Positions 28,648 to 37,803 are shown, numbered from the stretch's first letter. The stretch is DNA of 64,000 bases from Devosia sp. (GCF_024707125.1 NZ_JANQAH010000009.1:248001-312000), one strand, 5' to 3'. Numbers and translations: made by a program. Notes: generated by a model from the sequence alone, not told the origin.

Positions 28648-28974
28648 TCAGGCGTCGGAGAGTGCGGCAAGGCGCGCCAGCAGCGCGTCAGTCTGGGGAG
28701 CGATGCGCAAGGTTTTCTGTCGCGCCGTCTCGCCGCTGACGAGGGCTATCGATGATTTTGGAATGCCGAGGGTTTTGGCGAGGAGCGCGATCACGGCGGC
28801 ATTGGCCTTGCCCTTGTCGGGCACGGCGCTGACGCGAAGGCGGAGGACGGACGTGCCATCGTCGCGGTTCTCGACACCATCTATGGCATCGCGCCCGGCA
28901 TTGGGCGTGACGCGGAGGAACAATAAGAGTCCCTCCGGCGTCGGTCGGAAGAAGCTAGATGCCGGCGCGGGCAA
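28648..28974 (-). CDS. DUF167 (YggU) family protein
   Basis: 108 residues. The family core is visible: LLLFLRVTPNAGRDAIDGV, LRLRVSAVPDKGKANAAVIALLAKTLG and SIALVSGETARQKTLRI. YggU-type proteins are small, conserved and of unknown function, commonly next to yggT, as here: its start lies within the 3' end of the yggT gene (20-nt overlap). Confidence 0.9.
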   Translation of the reverse strand: MPAPASSFFRPTPEGLLLFLRVTPNAGRDAIDGVENRDDGTSVLRLRVSAVPDKGKANAAVIALLAKTLGIPKSSIALVSGETARQKTLRIAPQTDALLARLAALSDA

Positions 28975-29257
28975 CGGCTGGATAGATATAGTAGCCGATG
29001 ATCGACTGGATGAAGAAGATGATCAGGAAGGCCACCAGCGGGGAGAGGTCGAGGCCCGAGAAATTGGGCAGCACGCGCCTAAGGGGCCGCAGCACCGGTT
29101 CGGTCAGCTGATTGAGCACGCGCCAGACCGCTTCGACGAACTGGTTGCGGGTATTGATCACGTTGAAGGAGATCAGCCAGCTCATGATGATCATGATGAG
29201 CAGGACCCACCAATAGAGCTGGAGCAGGATGAGAATGATATCGAGAACGGCGCGCAT
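28955..29257 (-). CDS. YggT family membrane protein
   Basis: 100 residues with two long hydrophobic segments flanking a conserved loop (FNVINTRNQFVEAVWRVLNQLTEP split by LRPLRRVLPN). This is the single-repeat YggT form, an inner-membrane protein linked to osmotic tolerance and cell division in some bacteria. The yggT-yggU order on one strand is conserved in many genomes. Confidence 0.9.
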   Translation of the reverse strand: MRAVLDIILILLQLYWWVLLIMIIMSWLISFNVINTRNQFVEAVWRVLNQLTEPVLRPLRRVLPNFSGLDLSPLVAFLIIFFIQSIIGYYIYPAVARAGI

Positions 29258-29604
29258 GGGCGTCTCCGCGAGAAAAGTTCCGAGTTATCTAGTGGGTTAG
29301 TGGCAAGGCGACAAGGCCACCCCGAGCGCTTCGAGGAAAAGTGGGTACCGGTTTTCCCTCGCCGAAGCGCGACCATCTAGAAAAGCCGGAGCCCCGCACC
29401 GGGCAAGCGATACGGGGCCCAAATGACTGACATCCGGTATGCAGTACAAGGGTCCGGACACTAATTCCATTGCATGAAGCGTGCCAAGTGCGCGGCCCCG
29501 CAAAACCGGGGGCAAAGATTAAGCACCTGTTACGATTGGCCTTTTTCCTATTTTTCCGTTTCGCAAAATGCGAAGCGCGTTGCAAAATGCGAGGCAGAAC
29601 TGCA
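29258..29604. other. Intergenic region with a mosaic repeat
   Basis: 347 nt between the DedA gene (minus) and yggT (minus). It holds a rhizobial-style palindrome (29324-29380) and, near the left side of the DedA stop, a direct repeat of GCAAAATGCGA at spacing of 19 nt. No coding frame with family support is seen. Confidence 0.55.
29324..29380. repeat. Rhizobial-style intergenic mosaic palindrome, copy 2
   Basis: Arms GAGCGCTTCG and CGAAGCGC enclose GGAAAAGTGGGTACCGGTTT, the typical core of the palindromic element; diverged relative of 13341-13412. Confidence 0.7.
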
Positions 29605-30213
29605 TCAGGCCTTGGCTTGGCTGGGCTTCCAGGTCGCGACCTTGACGAGGTAAAGCAGGACCACAAGGCCGAGGACAATGTAGCTCAGGGGATCGAGCAC
29701 GACTTCGATGACCTCGTAATGCTCATGCAGGATGTAGCCGGCGAGCGTGAGAAAGGTGTTCCAGATCAAGGCGCCCGAAGTCGAGGCGAGGAGGAAGACC
29801 GGCAGGCTCATGCGCGACAAGCCCGCGGGAATGGAAATGAGCGTGCGGATCAGCGGGATCAGCCGGCCGAAAAGCACGATGATGGGCCCGAAGCGGCGGA
29901 ACCAGCCAACCGCAACATCGATCTCGTCGGCATTGAAGGCCATGACACGCCCAAAGCGATCGGCGAGATAGCGCACCCGTTCGAGCCCGAAAAGACGGCC
30001 GGCAAAATACCAAGGCAACATGCCGACGACAGCGCCGATAGTTGCGGCGGCAAGAACACCGAAGAGATTGAGGTCGCCATTGGCGGCGGCGAAGCCGGCA
30101 AAGGGAATGATCAGTTCCGAGGGTATGGGCGGAAAGATCGATTCAGCGAGCATGACGAGGAAGATCCCGAGATATCCGAGTTCGGAAATGGTCTGGATAA
30201 TCCAATCGGTCAT
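29605..30213 (-). CDS. DedA/SNARE-associated family membrane protein
   Basis: 202 residues with four to five transmembrane helices. DedA features: LGIFLVMLAESIFPPIPSE near the N-terminus, ATIGAVVGMLPWYFAGRLFG, then FGRLIPLIRTLISIPAGLSRM, with the conserved arginines and the glycine-rich reentrant loops. DedA proteins move undecaprenyl phosphate or phospholipids across the inner membrane. The specific lipid is not predictable. Confidence 0.92.
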   Translation of the reverse strand: MTDWIIQTISELGYLGIFLVMLAESIFPPIPSELIIPFAGFAAANGDLNLFGVLAAATIGAVVGMLPWYFAGRLFGLERVRYLADRFGRVMAFNADEIDVAVGWFRRFGPIIVLFGRLIPLIRTLISIPAGLSRMSLPVFLLASTSGALIWNTFLTLAGYILHEHYEVIEVVLDPLSYIVLGLVVLLYLVKVATWKPSQAKA

Positions 30214-30235
30214 GCGGCACTCCTTGCACTGGACT

Positions 30236-30265
30236 TAAAAGAATGCCCGGACAAGCCGGGCATTC
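30236..30265 (-). terminator. Terminator of typA
   Basis: Perfect 10-bp stem GAATGCCCGG / CCGGGCATTC (30265-30256 with 30250-30241) with a 5-nt loop. On the minus strand it is followed by TTTTAAG, about 35 nt after the typA stop. Confidence 0.88.
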
Positions 30266-30299
30266 CTGTGACATTCGCGGATGAGTTTTAAGAAAACTC

Positions 30300-32114
30300 T
30301 TAGGCCGACTTGGCGGCGCGGCTCATGCGCTTGCGATCGTTGGGATCAAGCCAGATCTTGCGCAGGCGGATCGATTTGGGCGTCACTTCGACATATTCGT
30401 CTTCGGCGATATAGCCGAGCGACTGTTCGAGGGTCAGCTTCTTCGGGGTCGTCAGGCGCACCGCTTCGTCCTTGGAGGTCGTGCGGATATTGGTGAGCTG
30501 CTTGCCCTTGAGCGCGTTGACTTCAAGGTCGTTCTCGCGGGAGTGCTCGCCCACGATCATGCCTTCATAGATGTCGACACCGGCATCGATCATGATCGGG
30601 CCGCGGTCTTCGAGGTTCCAGAGCGCGAAGGCAACGGACTGGCCGGTGCCGTTCGAGATCAGCACGCCGGTGCGACGGCCAGGCAGTTCGCCCTTATACG
30701 GCACGAAGGAGTGGAACAGGCGGTTGAAGATAGCGGTACCGCGGGTGTCCGAAAGCAGTTCAGGCTGGTAGCCGATCAGCGAGCGGGTGGGGACCAGCAG
30801 CTGGATGCGGGTACGGCCGACGCCGGACGGGCGCATGTCGGTCAGTTCGCCCTTGCGCTCGGTGAGCTTTTGGACGACGGCGCCGGTGAATTCGTCATCG
30901 ACGTCGATGATGACTTCTTCGATCGGCTCGTGACGGGCGCCATCGATGTCCTGCATGAGAACTTTCGGGCGACCGATGGTCAGCTCAAAGCCTTCGCGGC
31001 GCATGTTTTCGATGAGAACGGCGAGCTGAAGTTCGCCGCGGCCGGCAACGTCATAGGAGTCGTTGTCGTCGCCGGGGGTGACGCGGATGGCGACATTGCC
31101 TTCGGCTTCGCGCATCAGGCGTTCACGGATAACGCGCGACTGCACCTTGTCGCCTTCGCGGCCGGCCAGCGGGCCGTCATTGATGCGGAAGGTGACCGAC
31201 AGGGTCGGGGGATCGATCGGCTTGGCTTCGATCGGCTTGGTCACCGAAGTGGCACAGAGCGTGTCGGCCACGGTCGAGGTGACGAGACCGGCAATGGCGA
31301 CGATGTCGCCGGCTTCGCCGATATCGACCGGGGTACGTTCAAGGCCACGGAAAGCGAGAACCTTGGAAACGCGGCCCTTTTCGACTTCCTTGCCTTCACG
31401 GTTGAGCGTGTGGATGGGGTCGTTGGCCTTGACGGAACCCGAGGTAATACGGCCGGTCAGGATGCGGCCGAGGAACGGGTTGCGCTCGATGGTGGTGACC
31501 AGCATGCGGAAGGCGCCTTCTTCGACGCTCGGCTCCGGCACGTGTTCGATGACCTTGTCGAGCAGCGGGCCGAGGCTTTCCTTCGGACCTTCCGGCTCGG
31601 CAGCCATCCAGCCCTGCTTGGCCGAACCGTAGAGAACCGGGAAATCAAGCTGCTCGGGCGAAGCGTCGAGGGCGATAAAAAGATCAAAAATCTCTTCGAG
31701 CACTTCGAGGTGGCGCTCGTCGGACTTGTCGATCTTGTTGATGGCAACGATCGGACGCAGGCCCTGGGCCAGCGCCTTGCCAAGCACGAACTTGGTCTGC
31801 GGCATCGGGCCTTCAGCGGCGTCAACGAGGATGACGACGCCGTCAACCATGGAGAGAATGCGCTCGACTTCGCCGCCGAAGTCGGCGTGGCCGGGCGTGT
31901 CGACGATATTGATGCGGGTGTCCTTCCAGAGCAGGGAAGTCACCTTGGCCAGAATGGTGATACCGCGCTCGCGCTCGATATCATTGCTGTCCATGGCGCG
32001 TTCTTCAACGCGCTCGTTTTCGCGAAATGAGCCCGACTGCTTGAGCAGGACATCGATCAGGGTGGTCTTACCGTGGTCAACGTGGGCGATGATGGCAATA
32101 TTGCGCAGGGACAT
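30300..32114 (-). CDS. typA: Ribosome-associated translational GTPase TypA/BipA
   Basis: 604 residues from ATG 32112-32114 (MSLRNIAIIAHVD), the usual family start; ATG 32133-32135 would add seven residues. G motifs: AHVDHGKTT (P-loop), the switch I ERERGITI, DTPGHADFGG and NKIDKSD. C-terminal elongation-factor-like domains end in the BipA-specific part (LTTPKKLTLEQSLGYI). BipA binds ribosomes and aids 50S assembly and stress growth. It appears monocistronic with its own terminator. Confidence 0.96.
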   Translation of the reverse strand: MSLRNIAIIAHVDHGKTTLIDVLLKQSGSFRENERVEERAMDSNDIERERGITILAKVTSLLWKDTRINIVDTPGHADFGGEVERILSMVDGVVILVDAAEGPMPQTKFVLGKALAQGLRPIVAINKIDKSDERHLEVLEEIFDLFIALDASPEQLDFPVLYGSAKQGWMAAEPEGPKESLGPLLDKVIEHVPEPSVEEGAFRMLVTTIERNPFLGRILTGRITSGSVKANDPIHTLNREGKEVEKGRVSKVLAFRGLERTPVDIGEAGDIVAIAGLVTSTVADTLCATSVTKPIEAKPIDPPTLSVTFRINDGPLAGREGDKVQSRVIRERLMREAEGNVAIRVTPGDDNDSYDVAGRGELQLAVLIENMRREGFELTIGRPKVLMQDIDGARHEPIEEVIIDVDDEFTGAVVQKLTERKGELTDMRPSGVGRTRIQLLVPTRSLIGYQPELLSDTRGTAIFNRLFHSFVPYKGELPGRRTGVLISNGTGQSVAFALWNLEDRGPIMIDAGVDIYEGMIVGEHSRENDLEVNALKGKQLTNIRTTSKDEAVRLTTPKKLTLEQSLGYIAEDEYVEVTPKSIRLRKIWLDPNDRKRMSRAAKSA

Positions 32115-32380
32115 GGGCACCGGGGCGTTGGGCATGGTCCAGCGGCGCCAGAGGCAAACGGCCAAATCATGCGGAAAACAGGAAACGCCAGCTGCATTAT
32201 GGGCAGTCTGGCGCTTTTCGGTGCGGCTATTACAGAAAAACAGCGCTCTTAACAAGCGCCGCCAATGCAGGGCGGGAATGCGTGAAAGACGAGATGGCCC
32301 CCAATTCCGGTTCCGCGGCGAATATGGGATGGGTTTGCTGACTGAGACTCCTGGAAAAATGCCACTCTAGCGTTCGTGAG

Positions 32381-33715
32381 CTAGGCACTGCCGGCGAGCC
32401 TGACATTCTGGCCCGGCCAATGGCGCTCCTCCATGGCATCAGGCGCGATGGTGATCCTGTCGCGGCCGCTTTCCTTGGCGGCGTACAGCGCCTTGTCGGC
32501 CCGGGCGGTCAATCCATCGAGGTTTTCGTCGACGAGGTGCCGCGCAATGCCGGCGCTTGCGGTCACGCCCCAACCGATATCGTCGCCAAAATCGGAGGTC
32601 GATAGCCCGGACCGGACCGCATCGGCAAACTGCCGTGCTGTGCTGAGATCACAGTCCGGAAGGATAACGGCGAACTCCTCGCCCCCCACGCGCCCCGCTA
32701 TGCCGCGCGGCACGGACATGTCGCGCAGGATCCGGCCTAGCCGGGAAATAACCCGGTCACCCGCCGCATGCCCGGCCGTATCGTTGACCCGCTTGAAATG
32801 GTCGATATCGAACAGGATCATGTAGATCGGACGGGCGCCAGCCACCCGCAAAAGGCCCACGGCAGTCTCTTCGAAGGTCGCCCGATTGAGCAGACCCGTC
32901 ATGGCATCAATGCTTGAACGTTCCCGCATCCTGTCGAGCTCGCTCAGCATGTCGCGCATGACCAATGCTATGGCCATGGCCAGCAGCGCCACCACTGTGA
33001 TCAGCGTCACCGTCAAGGGCTGCTCGACCGGCGGATGCGGGCCGGCCGGCGGCGCAAAATCGAGCAGTCCAGGCTGGGCCGGGCGCGGATTGAGCGAGAT
33101 GGGTGCCCCAGGATCGCCCGCCTCGCCAAAGCCGCCGCGCAGGGCCGATGGCGGACGGCGCGGTGACAGGGCGCGGGCGAGCCCTCCCGGATGGATCAGC
33201 GACAAGAGGCTGACAATGGCGATGCCGACGACCAGGACCAGCCCATAACCCCAGGCACCGGCGCGATAGACCAGCACGGCCGACCAGGCCATAAAGATCA
33301 CCGTGGGAATGGGGCCGATCAGAAACCAGTAATGCGGCCGCGCATGCAGCACGGTCAGCGTGGTCGCCATCACGAGGAAAAGCGCTCCACAGGCGAGTAT
33401 GCGGCCGAGGGGGCTGATGCGGGTGGCGCCTTCGCGATACAGCCCATAGGCCACGAGGCAGGCCGCCGCGTAAAAACTGCCCCAGCTGAGCCAGAGGACA
33501 GGGACAACCGGCTTTTCGAAACGCAGCGTCGCTGTCGCCAACCACAAGGCCAGCAAGGCAAAGCTGCCGGCCCACCAGACAAAGGCCTTCAATCGGCGGT
33601 TGATCGCATAGGCAACGAGCAGCGCGACCGCCAGCAGTAGCGCTGTGACAGCGGCGGCGAGCGAAAACACATCGACCTGGGCCACTTCAATCATTCCCTC
33701 TTTGCCCACGAGCAT
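32381..33715 (-). CDS. Membrane-anchored diguanylate cyclase
   Basis: 444 residues. The N-terminal half has about seven transmembrane segments, with an unusual proline- and glycine-rich insert (SPRRPPSALRGGFGEAGD and beyond, about residues 180-225) before the last helix. The C-terminal GGDEF domain has the active signature GGEEF at 344-348 and SIDAMTGLLNRATFE, IDHFKRVNDTAGH. No RxxD I-site is present five residues upstream, so product inhibition at that site is not expected. There is no EAL domain. A second ATG at 33694 is possible. Confidence 0.9.
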   Translation of the reverse strand: MLVGKEGMIEVAQVDVFSLAAAVTALLLAVALLVAYAINRRLKAFVWWAGSFALLALWLATATLRFEKPVVPVLWLSWGSFYAAACLVAYGLYREGATRISPLGRILACGALFLVMATTLTVLHARPHYWFLIGPIPTVIFMAWSAVLVYRAGAWGYGLVLVVGIAIVSLLSLIHPGGLARALSPRRPPSALRGGFGEAGDPGAPISLNPRPAQPGLLDFAPPAGPHPPVEQPLTVTLITVVALLAMAIALVMRDMLSELDRMRERSSIDAMTGLLNRATFEETAVGLLRVAGARPIYMILFDIDHFKRVNDTAGHAAGDRVISRLGRILRDMSVPRGIAGRVGGEEFAVILPDCDLSTARQFADAVRSGLSTSDFGDDIGWGVTASAGIARHLVDENLDGLTARADKALYAAKESGRDRITIAPDAMEERHWPGQNVRLAGSA

Positions 33716-33806
33716 AGGGGAGGCGCGTTAATGCACCCTTTTGGCGCGGACGAAGCGCATGATTTTTATGGTCTTTGTTTCGATCGTCTTGCGGTTTGGC
33801 GGCGCC

Positions 33807-34244
33807 TCACCCTGCCCTGCCCGTCTGCACTTCCAGCACCGAAATCACCCGTCCAAGCAGTTCCAGAAATTGCCCGCGCTCAGCCGTGGTGAATTGTTCG
33901 AGAAGCAGTTCGTTGAGCGCGCCCAAGGCGCGGTCCATGTCGGCGATGCGATCATAGCCAGCCGGGGTCAGGCCGATCAGGGCGCTGCGGCCATCGTCGG
34001 GATTGCGCTTTCGGGTGACGAGACCATCGCGCTCCATACGCTGGATGGTGGCGGTCATGGTCGGCTGCTCGACGGATGCCGCATCGGCAAGCCCTTTTGG
34101 CGTATGCGCGCCGCCGGCCGAGAGGGCGAGAAGCACCGGCACATAGGCGGGATTGAGCCCGATGGGTCCCAGCATGGTTTCCGTCTCGCGCGCCAAAAGA
34201 CGGGCAGCCCAGTTCAACTGGTCGGCAACGGTGGTCTCGTTCAT
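33807..34244 (-). CDS. MarR family transcriptional regulator
   Basis: 145 residues. Winged helix-turn-helix: TPKGLADAASVEQPTMTATIQRM (recognition helix), then DGLVTRKRNPDDGRSALI, the standard MarR beta-wing with DxRS. The C-terminal helices (LNELLLEQFTTAERGQFLELL) form the dimer interface. Such regulators usually repress a nearby transport or stress gene in response to phenolic ligands. The target is not evident; the DUF3445 gene is upstream on the same strand. Confidence 0.9.
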   Translation of the reverse strand: MNETTVADQLNWAARLLARETETMLGPIGLNPAYVPVLLALSAGGAHTPKGLADAASVEQPTMTATIQRMERDGLVTRKRNPDDGRSALIGLTPAGYDRIADMDRALGALNELLLEQFTTAERGQFLELLGRVISVLEVQTGRAG

Positions 34245-34305
34245 ATACTGAGCCTACTCAGGATTTTTCCCATTTAGGCGCGGCATACTGATTTGGGCAA
34301 GCGTT

Positions 34306-35178
34306 TCAGCTTATGCCTGCGAGACGTTTCAGGACCCGGTCGCGCTCGCGCGTCAGGCCCTTGTAGCCGAGCTGTTCGGGGGTGAGCGCGAGAAGCTGGG
34401 CATGGAGGGTTTCGGCGAAACTTTTGGCGCCGGGCAGCAGGGCAAAGCTGTCGAGATCGACCAGTGAAATCCGGATCGTAAACACGATCGCCCCGGTTTG
34501 CGGGAGTTTTCGCAGGGTTTGCCGCTCGATGCGCAGGAGGACGGGATCGGCTTCGTCGCCCGTGCCAAAACGCGGCTTGTCGGGCCCCGAAACGTCGGGA
34601 TGAAATAGTCTCCGGTCGCCATAGAGCGACCAGTTCCAGCGGATGACAGGTGTTTCGGGTCGCAGCGCATCGAACATGCGCGCCATCAGCTGGGCCGGGC
34701 GGGTTTCGGGGCCAAAGCCGGGTACCGGACCATGAATGGCGTCGAGCACCTTTCCGATTTTTTCGGACAGCACCCAGGAAGACGGAAAGTTCAGGCTTGC
34801 TGCAACGAGGCGCCAACCAGGTTCGGCGCGGGAGAGGATGAGCAGATCATCCTGCACCAGCTTTGCGGCCTGCAGCAGGGGAATACCGCTCAGTTCAACC
34901 ATTTCGCCGGTGGGGACGACAAGGAGGGCATCATCGCGCTTTTGCCAGAGGTCTGGAAAGCGCTCCGGAAGATAATTTGCCAGCATGGAGAGCAGTTCGG
35001 CCTGGGCTGGCCGGCTTTCGGGCAGTTCGGCAAAAATCTCAGAAAAATGGGTTTGGTGGAGGCGCGCCTTTTCGGCCAGCTGCGCCGCCATGTCCGCATC
35101 GGGATCGAGCCAGTCTGAGAGGTCGAGCGGCTTGGTGGCGATCTGGAAAAGTCTGGTATCGAAGGCGGGAAGCGTCAT
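34306..35178 (-). CDS. DUF3445, heme-dependent oxidative N-demethylase-like protein
   Basis: 290 residues. Matches the DUF3445/HODM family by LLSMLANYLPERFP, the block LVAASLNFPSSWVLSEKIGK, IHGPVPGF and RIERQTLRKLPQTGAIVFTIRI. Characterised family members form part of heme-dependent dimethylamine monooxygenase. Here the gene is alone, with no subunit partners nearby, so the activity is unknown. Confidence 0.82.
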   Translation of the reverse strand: MTLPAFDTRLFQIATKPLDLSDWLDPDADMAAQLAEKARLHQTHFSEIFAELPESRPAQAELLSMLANYLPERFPDLWQKRDDALLVVPTGEMVELSGIPLLQAAKLVQDDLLILSRAEPGWRLVAASLNFPSSWVLSEKIGKVLDAIHGPVPGFGPETRPAQLMARMFDALRPETPVIRWNWSLYGDRRLFHPDVSGPDKPRFGTGDEADPVLLRIERQTLRKLPQTGAIVFTIRISLVDLDSFALLPGAKSFAETLHAQLLALTPEQLGYKGLTRERDRVLKRLAGIS

Positions 35179-35242
35179 GCCGCCATGAAAGCGGGGCGTT
35201 CGAGCCTTAGCAAGTGGCTTGGGGCGTCAATCACCACCAGCT

Positions 35243-35309
35243 GTCATCCCGGCGCACGCCGGGATCCACCCGAGATCTCAAGATGGGCCCGGCCTGCGCC
35301 GGGGTGACA
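35243..35309. repeat. REP-type paired palindromes (type 2, copy 2)
   Basis: Two hairpins, CCCGGCGCACGCCGGG and GGCCCGGCCTGCGCCGGGG, separated by CACCCGAGATCTCAAGATG, starting TCATCC and ending GTGACA. It lies in the space between ppa and the DUF3445 gene, close to the ppa terminator. Confidence 0.8.
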
Positions 35310-35345
35310 TCGAGGGTGGAGACGTTTCGAGGCGAGAGCCGAAAA

Positions 35346-35372
35346 GAAAAAGGGCGGGGTAAACCCCCGCCC
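35346..35372 (-). terminator. Terminator of ppa
   Basis: On the minus strand GGGCGGGG and CCCCGCCC (35372-35365 with 35359-35352) form an 8-bp GC-rich stem followed by CTTTTTC. T-rich DNA precedes the stem on the same strand. Confidence 0.85.
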
Positions 35373-35388
35373 CAAAAAACCAAAAAAA

Positions 35389-35922
35389 TTACTTGGAAGC
35401 CTTGTGGCGCTCGATCGATTCCAGAATCACGCGCTTGGCGTCGGCGAGGTTGCCGATCCGGTCGATCTTGGCCCACTTGCCGGGCTCGAGATCCTTGTAG
35501 TGCGTGAAAAAGTGCTTCACGCGCTCAAGCTGGATTTCCGGGAAATCCTCGATGTCTTTGATATTGTCGTACATGCGCGTCAGTTTTGAGACCGGCACGG
35601 CGATGATCTTTTCGTCCTGGCCGCCATCGTCTTCCATGAAGAGCACGCCGACGGGGCGCGAGCGCACCACAGCGCCAGGCACGAGGGGACGCGAATTCAT
35701 CACGATCACGTCGAGCGGATCGCCATCGCCGCACAGAGTATGCGGCACAAAGCCGTAATTGCCGGGATAGCGCATCGGCGTATAGAGGAAGCGATCGACG
35801 AAGAGCGCGCCGCTATCCTTGTCGATTTCATACTTGATCGGCTCGCCACCAAGGGGGACTTCGATGATGACATTGAGGTCGTCGGGCGGGTTCTTGCCGG
35901 TCGGAATGGCGTCGATGTTCAT
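35389..35922 (-). CDS. ppa: Soluble family I inorganic pyrophosphatase
   Basis: 177 residues, the bacterial hexameric type. Active-site pieces: [27 protein letters not shown], the signature [11 protein letters not shown] with the metal-binding aspartates, and [15 protein letters not shown]. It hydrolyses PPi to drive biosynthesis. The cell also encodes the membrane PPi pump hppA about 8 kb away, so PPi has two fates. Confidence 0.97.
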   Translation of the reverse strand: MNIDAIPTGKNPPDDLNVIIEVPLGGEPIKYEIDKDSGALFVDRFLYTPMRYPGNYGFVPHTLCGDGDPLDVIVMNSRPLVPGAVVRSRPVGVLFMEDDGGQDEKIIAVPVSKLTRMYDNIKDIEDFPEIQLERVKHFFTHYKDLEPGKWAKIDRIGNLADAKRVILESIERHKASK

Positions 35923-36012
35923 TTGGGCGTGTCCGTTGCGTCAGGGAGGGGCTGAACGGAGGCGTTCTGCCGCAGAACCCCCGGCAAAGGCAAGCCGTAA
36001 ATAGGCGAGACG

Positions 36013-36046
36013 CCGAAGCCATTCGCCGCAGGACGAATGGCTTCGG
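36013..36046 (-). terminator. Strong hairpin downstream of the usp gene
   Basis: A perfect 13-bp stem (36013-36025 with 36034-36046, CCGAAGCCATTCG arm) with an 8-nt loop lies just after the universal stress protein stop. On the minus strand the T-rich stretch lies before rather than after the stem, so it may protect the 3' end or terminate weakly. Confidence 0.55.
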
Positions 36047-36061
36047 AAAAATTGCAAAAGC

Positions 36062-36511
36062 CTATTTGACGATCAGCACAGGCACGCTGGAGCGCGCCAG
36101 AACCTCGGAAGCCTGGCTGCCAAGCAGCAGCCGGCCAAGACCACGGCGGCCATGTGAGCCCATGACGATCGTATCGACGCCGCGCGCGGAAACCGCTTCG
36201 AGAATGGCATCGGCCGGACGATGGCGCGGCACATGCAGGGTTTCGGCGGCAATGCCGGCTGCGTCGAGTTTGGCCTTGGCGACATCGAGCAGCTTTTTGG
36301 CCTCGGCCGCATAATCCTCTTCGAGCTGGGCGATGATCGGGCCCGCATCGATGGTGCCAAAACCGCCGGCGCCGATGCCGGTGGCCACCGGGTCCGTTGA
36401 AGTCAGGACCAGGATTTTCGAGCCGTGTGCTTTGGCGAGTTCGACGCCGGCCGCAACGGCCTTGTCGCCCAGTTCGGAACCATCGGTGGCAATAAGCAGG
36501 GATTTGAACAT
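36062..36511 (-). CDS. Universal stress protein (UspA family)
   Basis: 149 residues, one Usp domain. The ATP-binding signature G-x2-G-x9-G-S is present in GSHGRRGLGRLLLGSQAS, and ATDGSELGDKA at the N-terminus is typical. A glycine-rich insert (TGIGAGGFGTID) follows the second strand. Usp proteins are induced in stress or growth arrest; the specific role is unknown. It is divergent from the exported-protein gene at 36596. Confidence 0.92.
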   Translation of the reverse strand: MFKSLLIATDGSELGDKAVAAGVELAKAHGSKILVLTSTDPVATGIGAGGFGTIDAGPIIAQLEEDYAAEAKKLLDVAKAKLDAAGIAAETLHVPRHRPADAILEAVSARGVDTIVMGSHGRRGLGRLLLGSQASEVLARSSVPVLIVK

Positions 36512-36595
36512 GCTCTTCTCCTTGTTATCAGCACAATAACCCGATCATTGTGTCCGGCAATTGATCTCGATCATATCGCGGCGAGGAGGCCGGTC

Positions 36596-37147
36596 ATGTT
36601 GCAGCGTCTTTTTCTGGTTCTGACCGTGACTTGCGCAACGCCTGCCTTTGCCCAATCGGGCTTTACCAGCGCCTATACCGACCTCGATATCGCTCAGTGC
36701 CTCGTGCTCGAAGCCGACGATTTCGGCGCCAGCTGGGCCTGCCCGGGCTATAAGGGTTTTCCGGTCATGGTTGAGGAAGGCGACCTCCGCTTTTCCATCA
36801 GCTACGGTTTTGATCCCGAAGCCAATTCGGCCGGTTTCCAGACGCTGCCGCCCTTCAACAATCTCGGCGCAAAGCTCGAATGGCGACTGTCCAACGCAAA
36901 GGGCTACTTTTTCCCGGTAGCGACCATCGTGCGTTATCACACCGCCGACCCTGAAACCGGCGAGAACAAGGGTCAGGTGCTGGTGGTGACCCAGATCGCC
37001 GAGGGCAATTCCTGCCACATCGCCTATGTCGATGCCCTCGCCAACAAGGACGCCAACGAACTGGCCCGTGCCGCCGCCGACAAGGCTGGAAAATTCGACT
37101 GCGCCAATGACGAGCCCGAAGTCATCGGGGAGTTTTCGGCTTATTAG
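36596..37147 (+). CDS. Exported protein of unknown function
   Basis: 183 residues from ATG 36596, with GAGGAGG seven bases upstream. The signal peptide is FLVLTVTCATPAFAQ. The mature part has four cysteines (AQCL, WACPGYKG, SCHIAY, FDCAND) and blocks LRFSISYGFDPEAN and LEWRLSNAKGYFFP. Distant resemblance to other alphaproteobacterial secreted proteins is possible, but no named family is claimed. Its last codons overlap the convergent TerB gene by four bases. Confidence 0.7.
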   Translation: MLQRLFLVLTVTCATPAFAQSGFTSAYTDLDIAQCLVLEADDFGASWACPGYKGFPVMVEEGDLRFSISYGFDPEANSAGFQTLPPFNNLGAKLEWRLSNAKGYFFPVATIVRYHTADPETGENKGQVLVVTQIAEGNSCHIAYVDALANKDANELARAAADKAGKFDCANDEPEVIGEFSAY

Positions 37148-37593
37148 GCTTCGGCCTCGCCGCGCAGCCCGCGGATCTGGTTGCGCAGCACGGTGCGGTC
37201 GCGGCTCGATACGCCGATCAGCTCGGCAATGCGCCAGACCATATTGTCCTCGAGCTCGTGATTCTGCCGGTCGGCAAAAACCACGGTCCACATCATGCGG
37301 ATGATTTCGACGCGATCTTCCATCGGCAGCTGGGTAATGCCGGTGGTAAAGCGGTAAAAATCCACCGCCTCGGCATCCCTCTCGGCGGCCTGCTTGATCA
37401 GGCGATCGACGCTGGGTTCATCGAGATCGTAGTGATCCATCAGCGCGCCGCGGATGGTTTTGCGTTCCTCGTCCTTCATCGTGCCATCGACCGCGGCGAG
37501 GTGCACCAGAAGCGCTGCCACCGACAGTTTTGGGTCATTGCTGTCGGCCGTGGCCTCGGCTTTTTGGAACAGACGGGTCAGGGCCTCGAACAT
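37144..37593 (-). CDS. TerB-like (tellurite resistance B) domain protein
   Basis: 149 residues from ATG 37591-37593 (MFEALTRLFQ). All-helical TerB domain: LSVAALLVHLAAVDGTMKDEE, the acidic metal-binding DxxxxxEE pattern, and the mirrored second half RMMWTVVFADRQNHELED. Despite the name, most single-domain TerB proteins have no tellurite role. No other ter genes are near. Confidence 0.85.
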   Translation of the reverse strand: MFEALTRLFQKAEATADSNDPKLSVAALLVHLAAVDGTMKDEERKTIRGALMDHYDLDEPSVDRLIKQAAERDAEAVDFYRFTTGITQLPMEDRVEIIRMMWTVVFADRQNHELEDNMVWRIAELIGVSSRDRTVLRNQIRGLRGEAEA

Positions 37594-37803
37594 GGCTTTC
37601 AGCCTCGTGGACGGGGTGAAGGAAACGGGTTTTGAATGAGCCGGGAGGGCCGCAGGCAAAGACTGGGGCAGAAGCTGGTTTTGCTCAATGGTCGCAAGTA
37701 CTGCTCACGCGCTCTTGACCGCCGATGATGCAGCAAGGCCACACCCGATTCCGAGGTAGGCCAGCAAAAGGGACTCGACTCCCGAGGGATTCGGAGTCAA
37801 CAT

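Noticed and set aside
30543..32030. 495-codon frame antisense to typA
   Set aside because: Shadow of the TypA codon pattern; no homologous motif or ribosome-binding site.
37780..37800. tRNA- or attachment-site-like hairpin upstream of imuA
   Set aside because: A short GACTC/GAGTC stem only; no cloverleaf and no integrase nearby.
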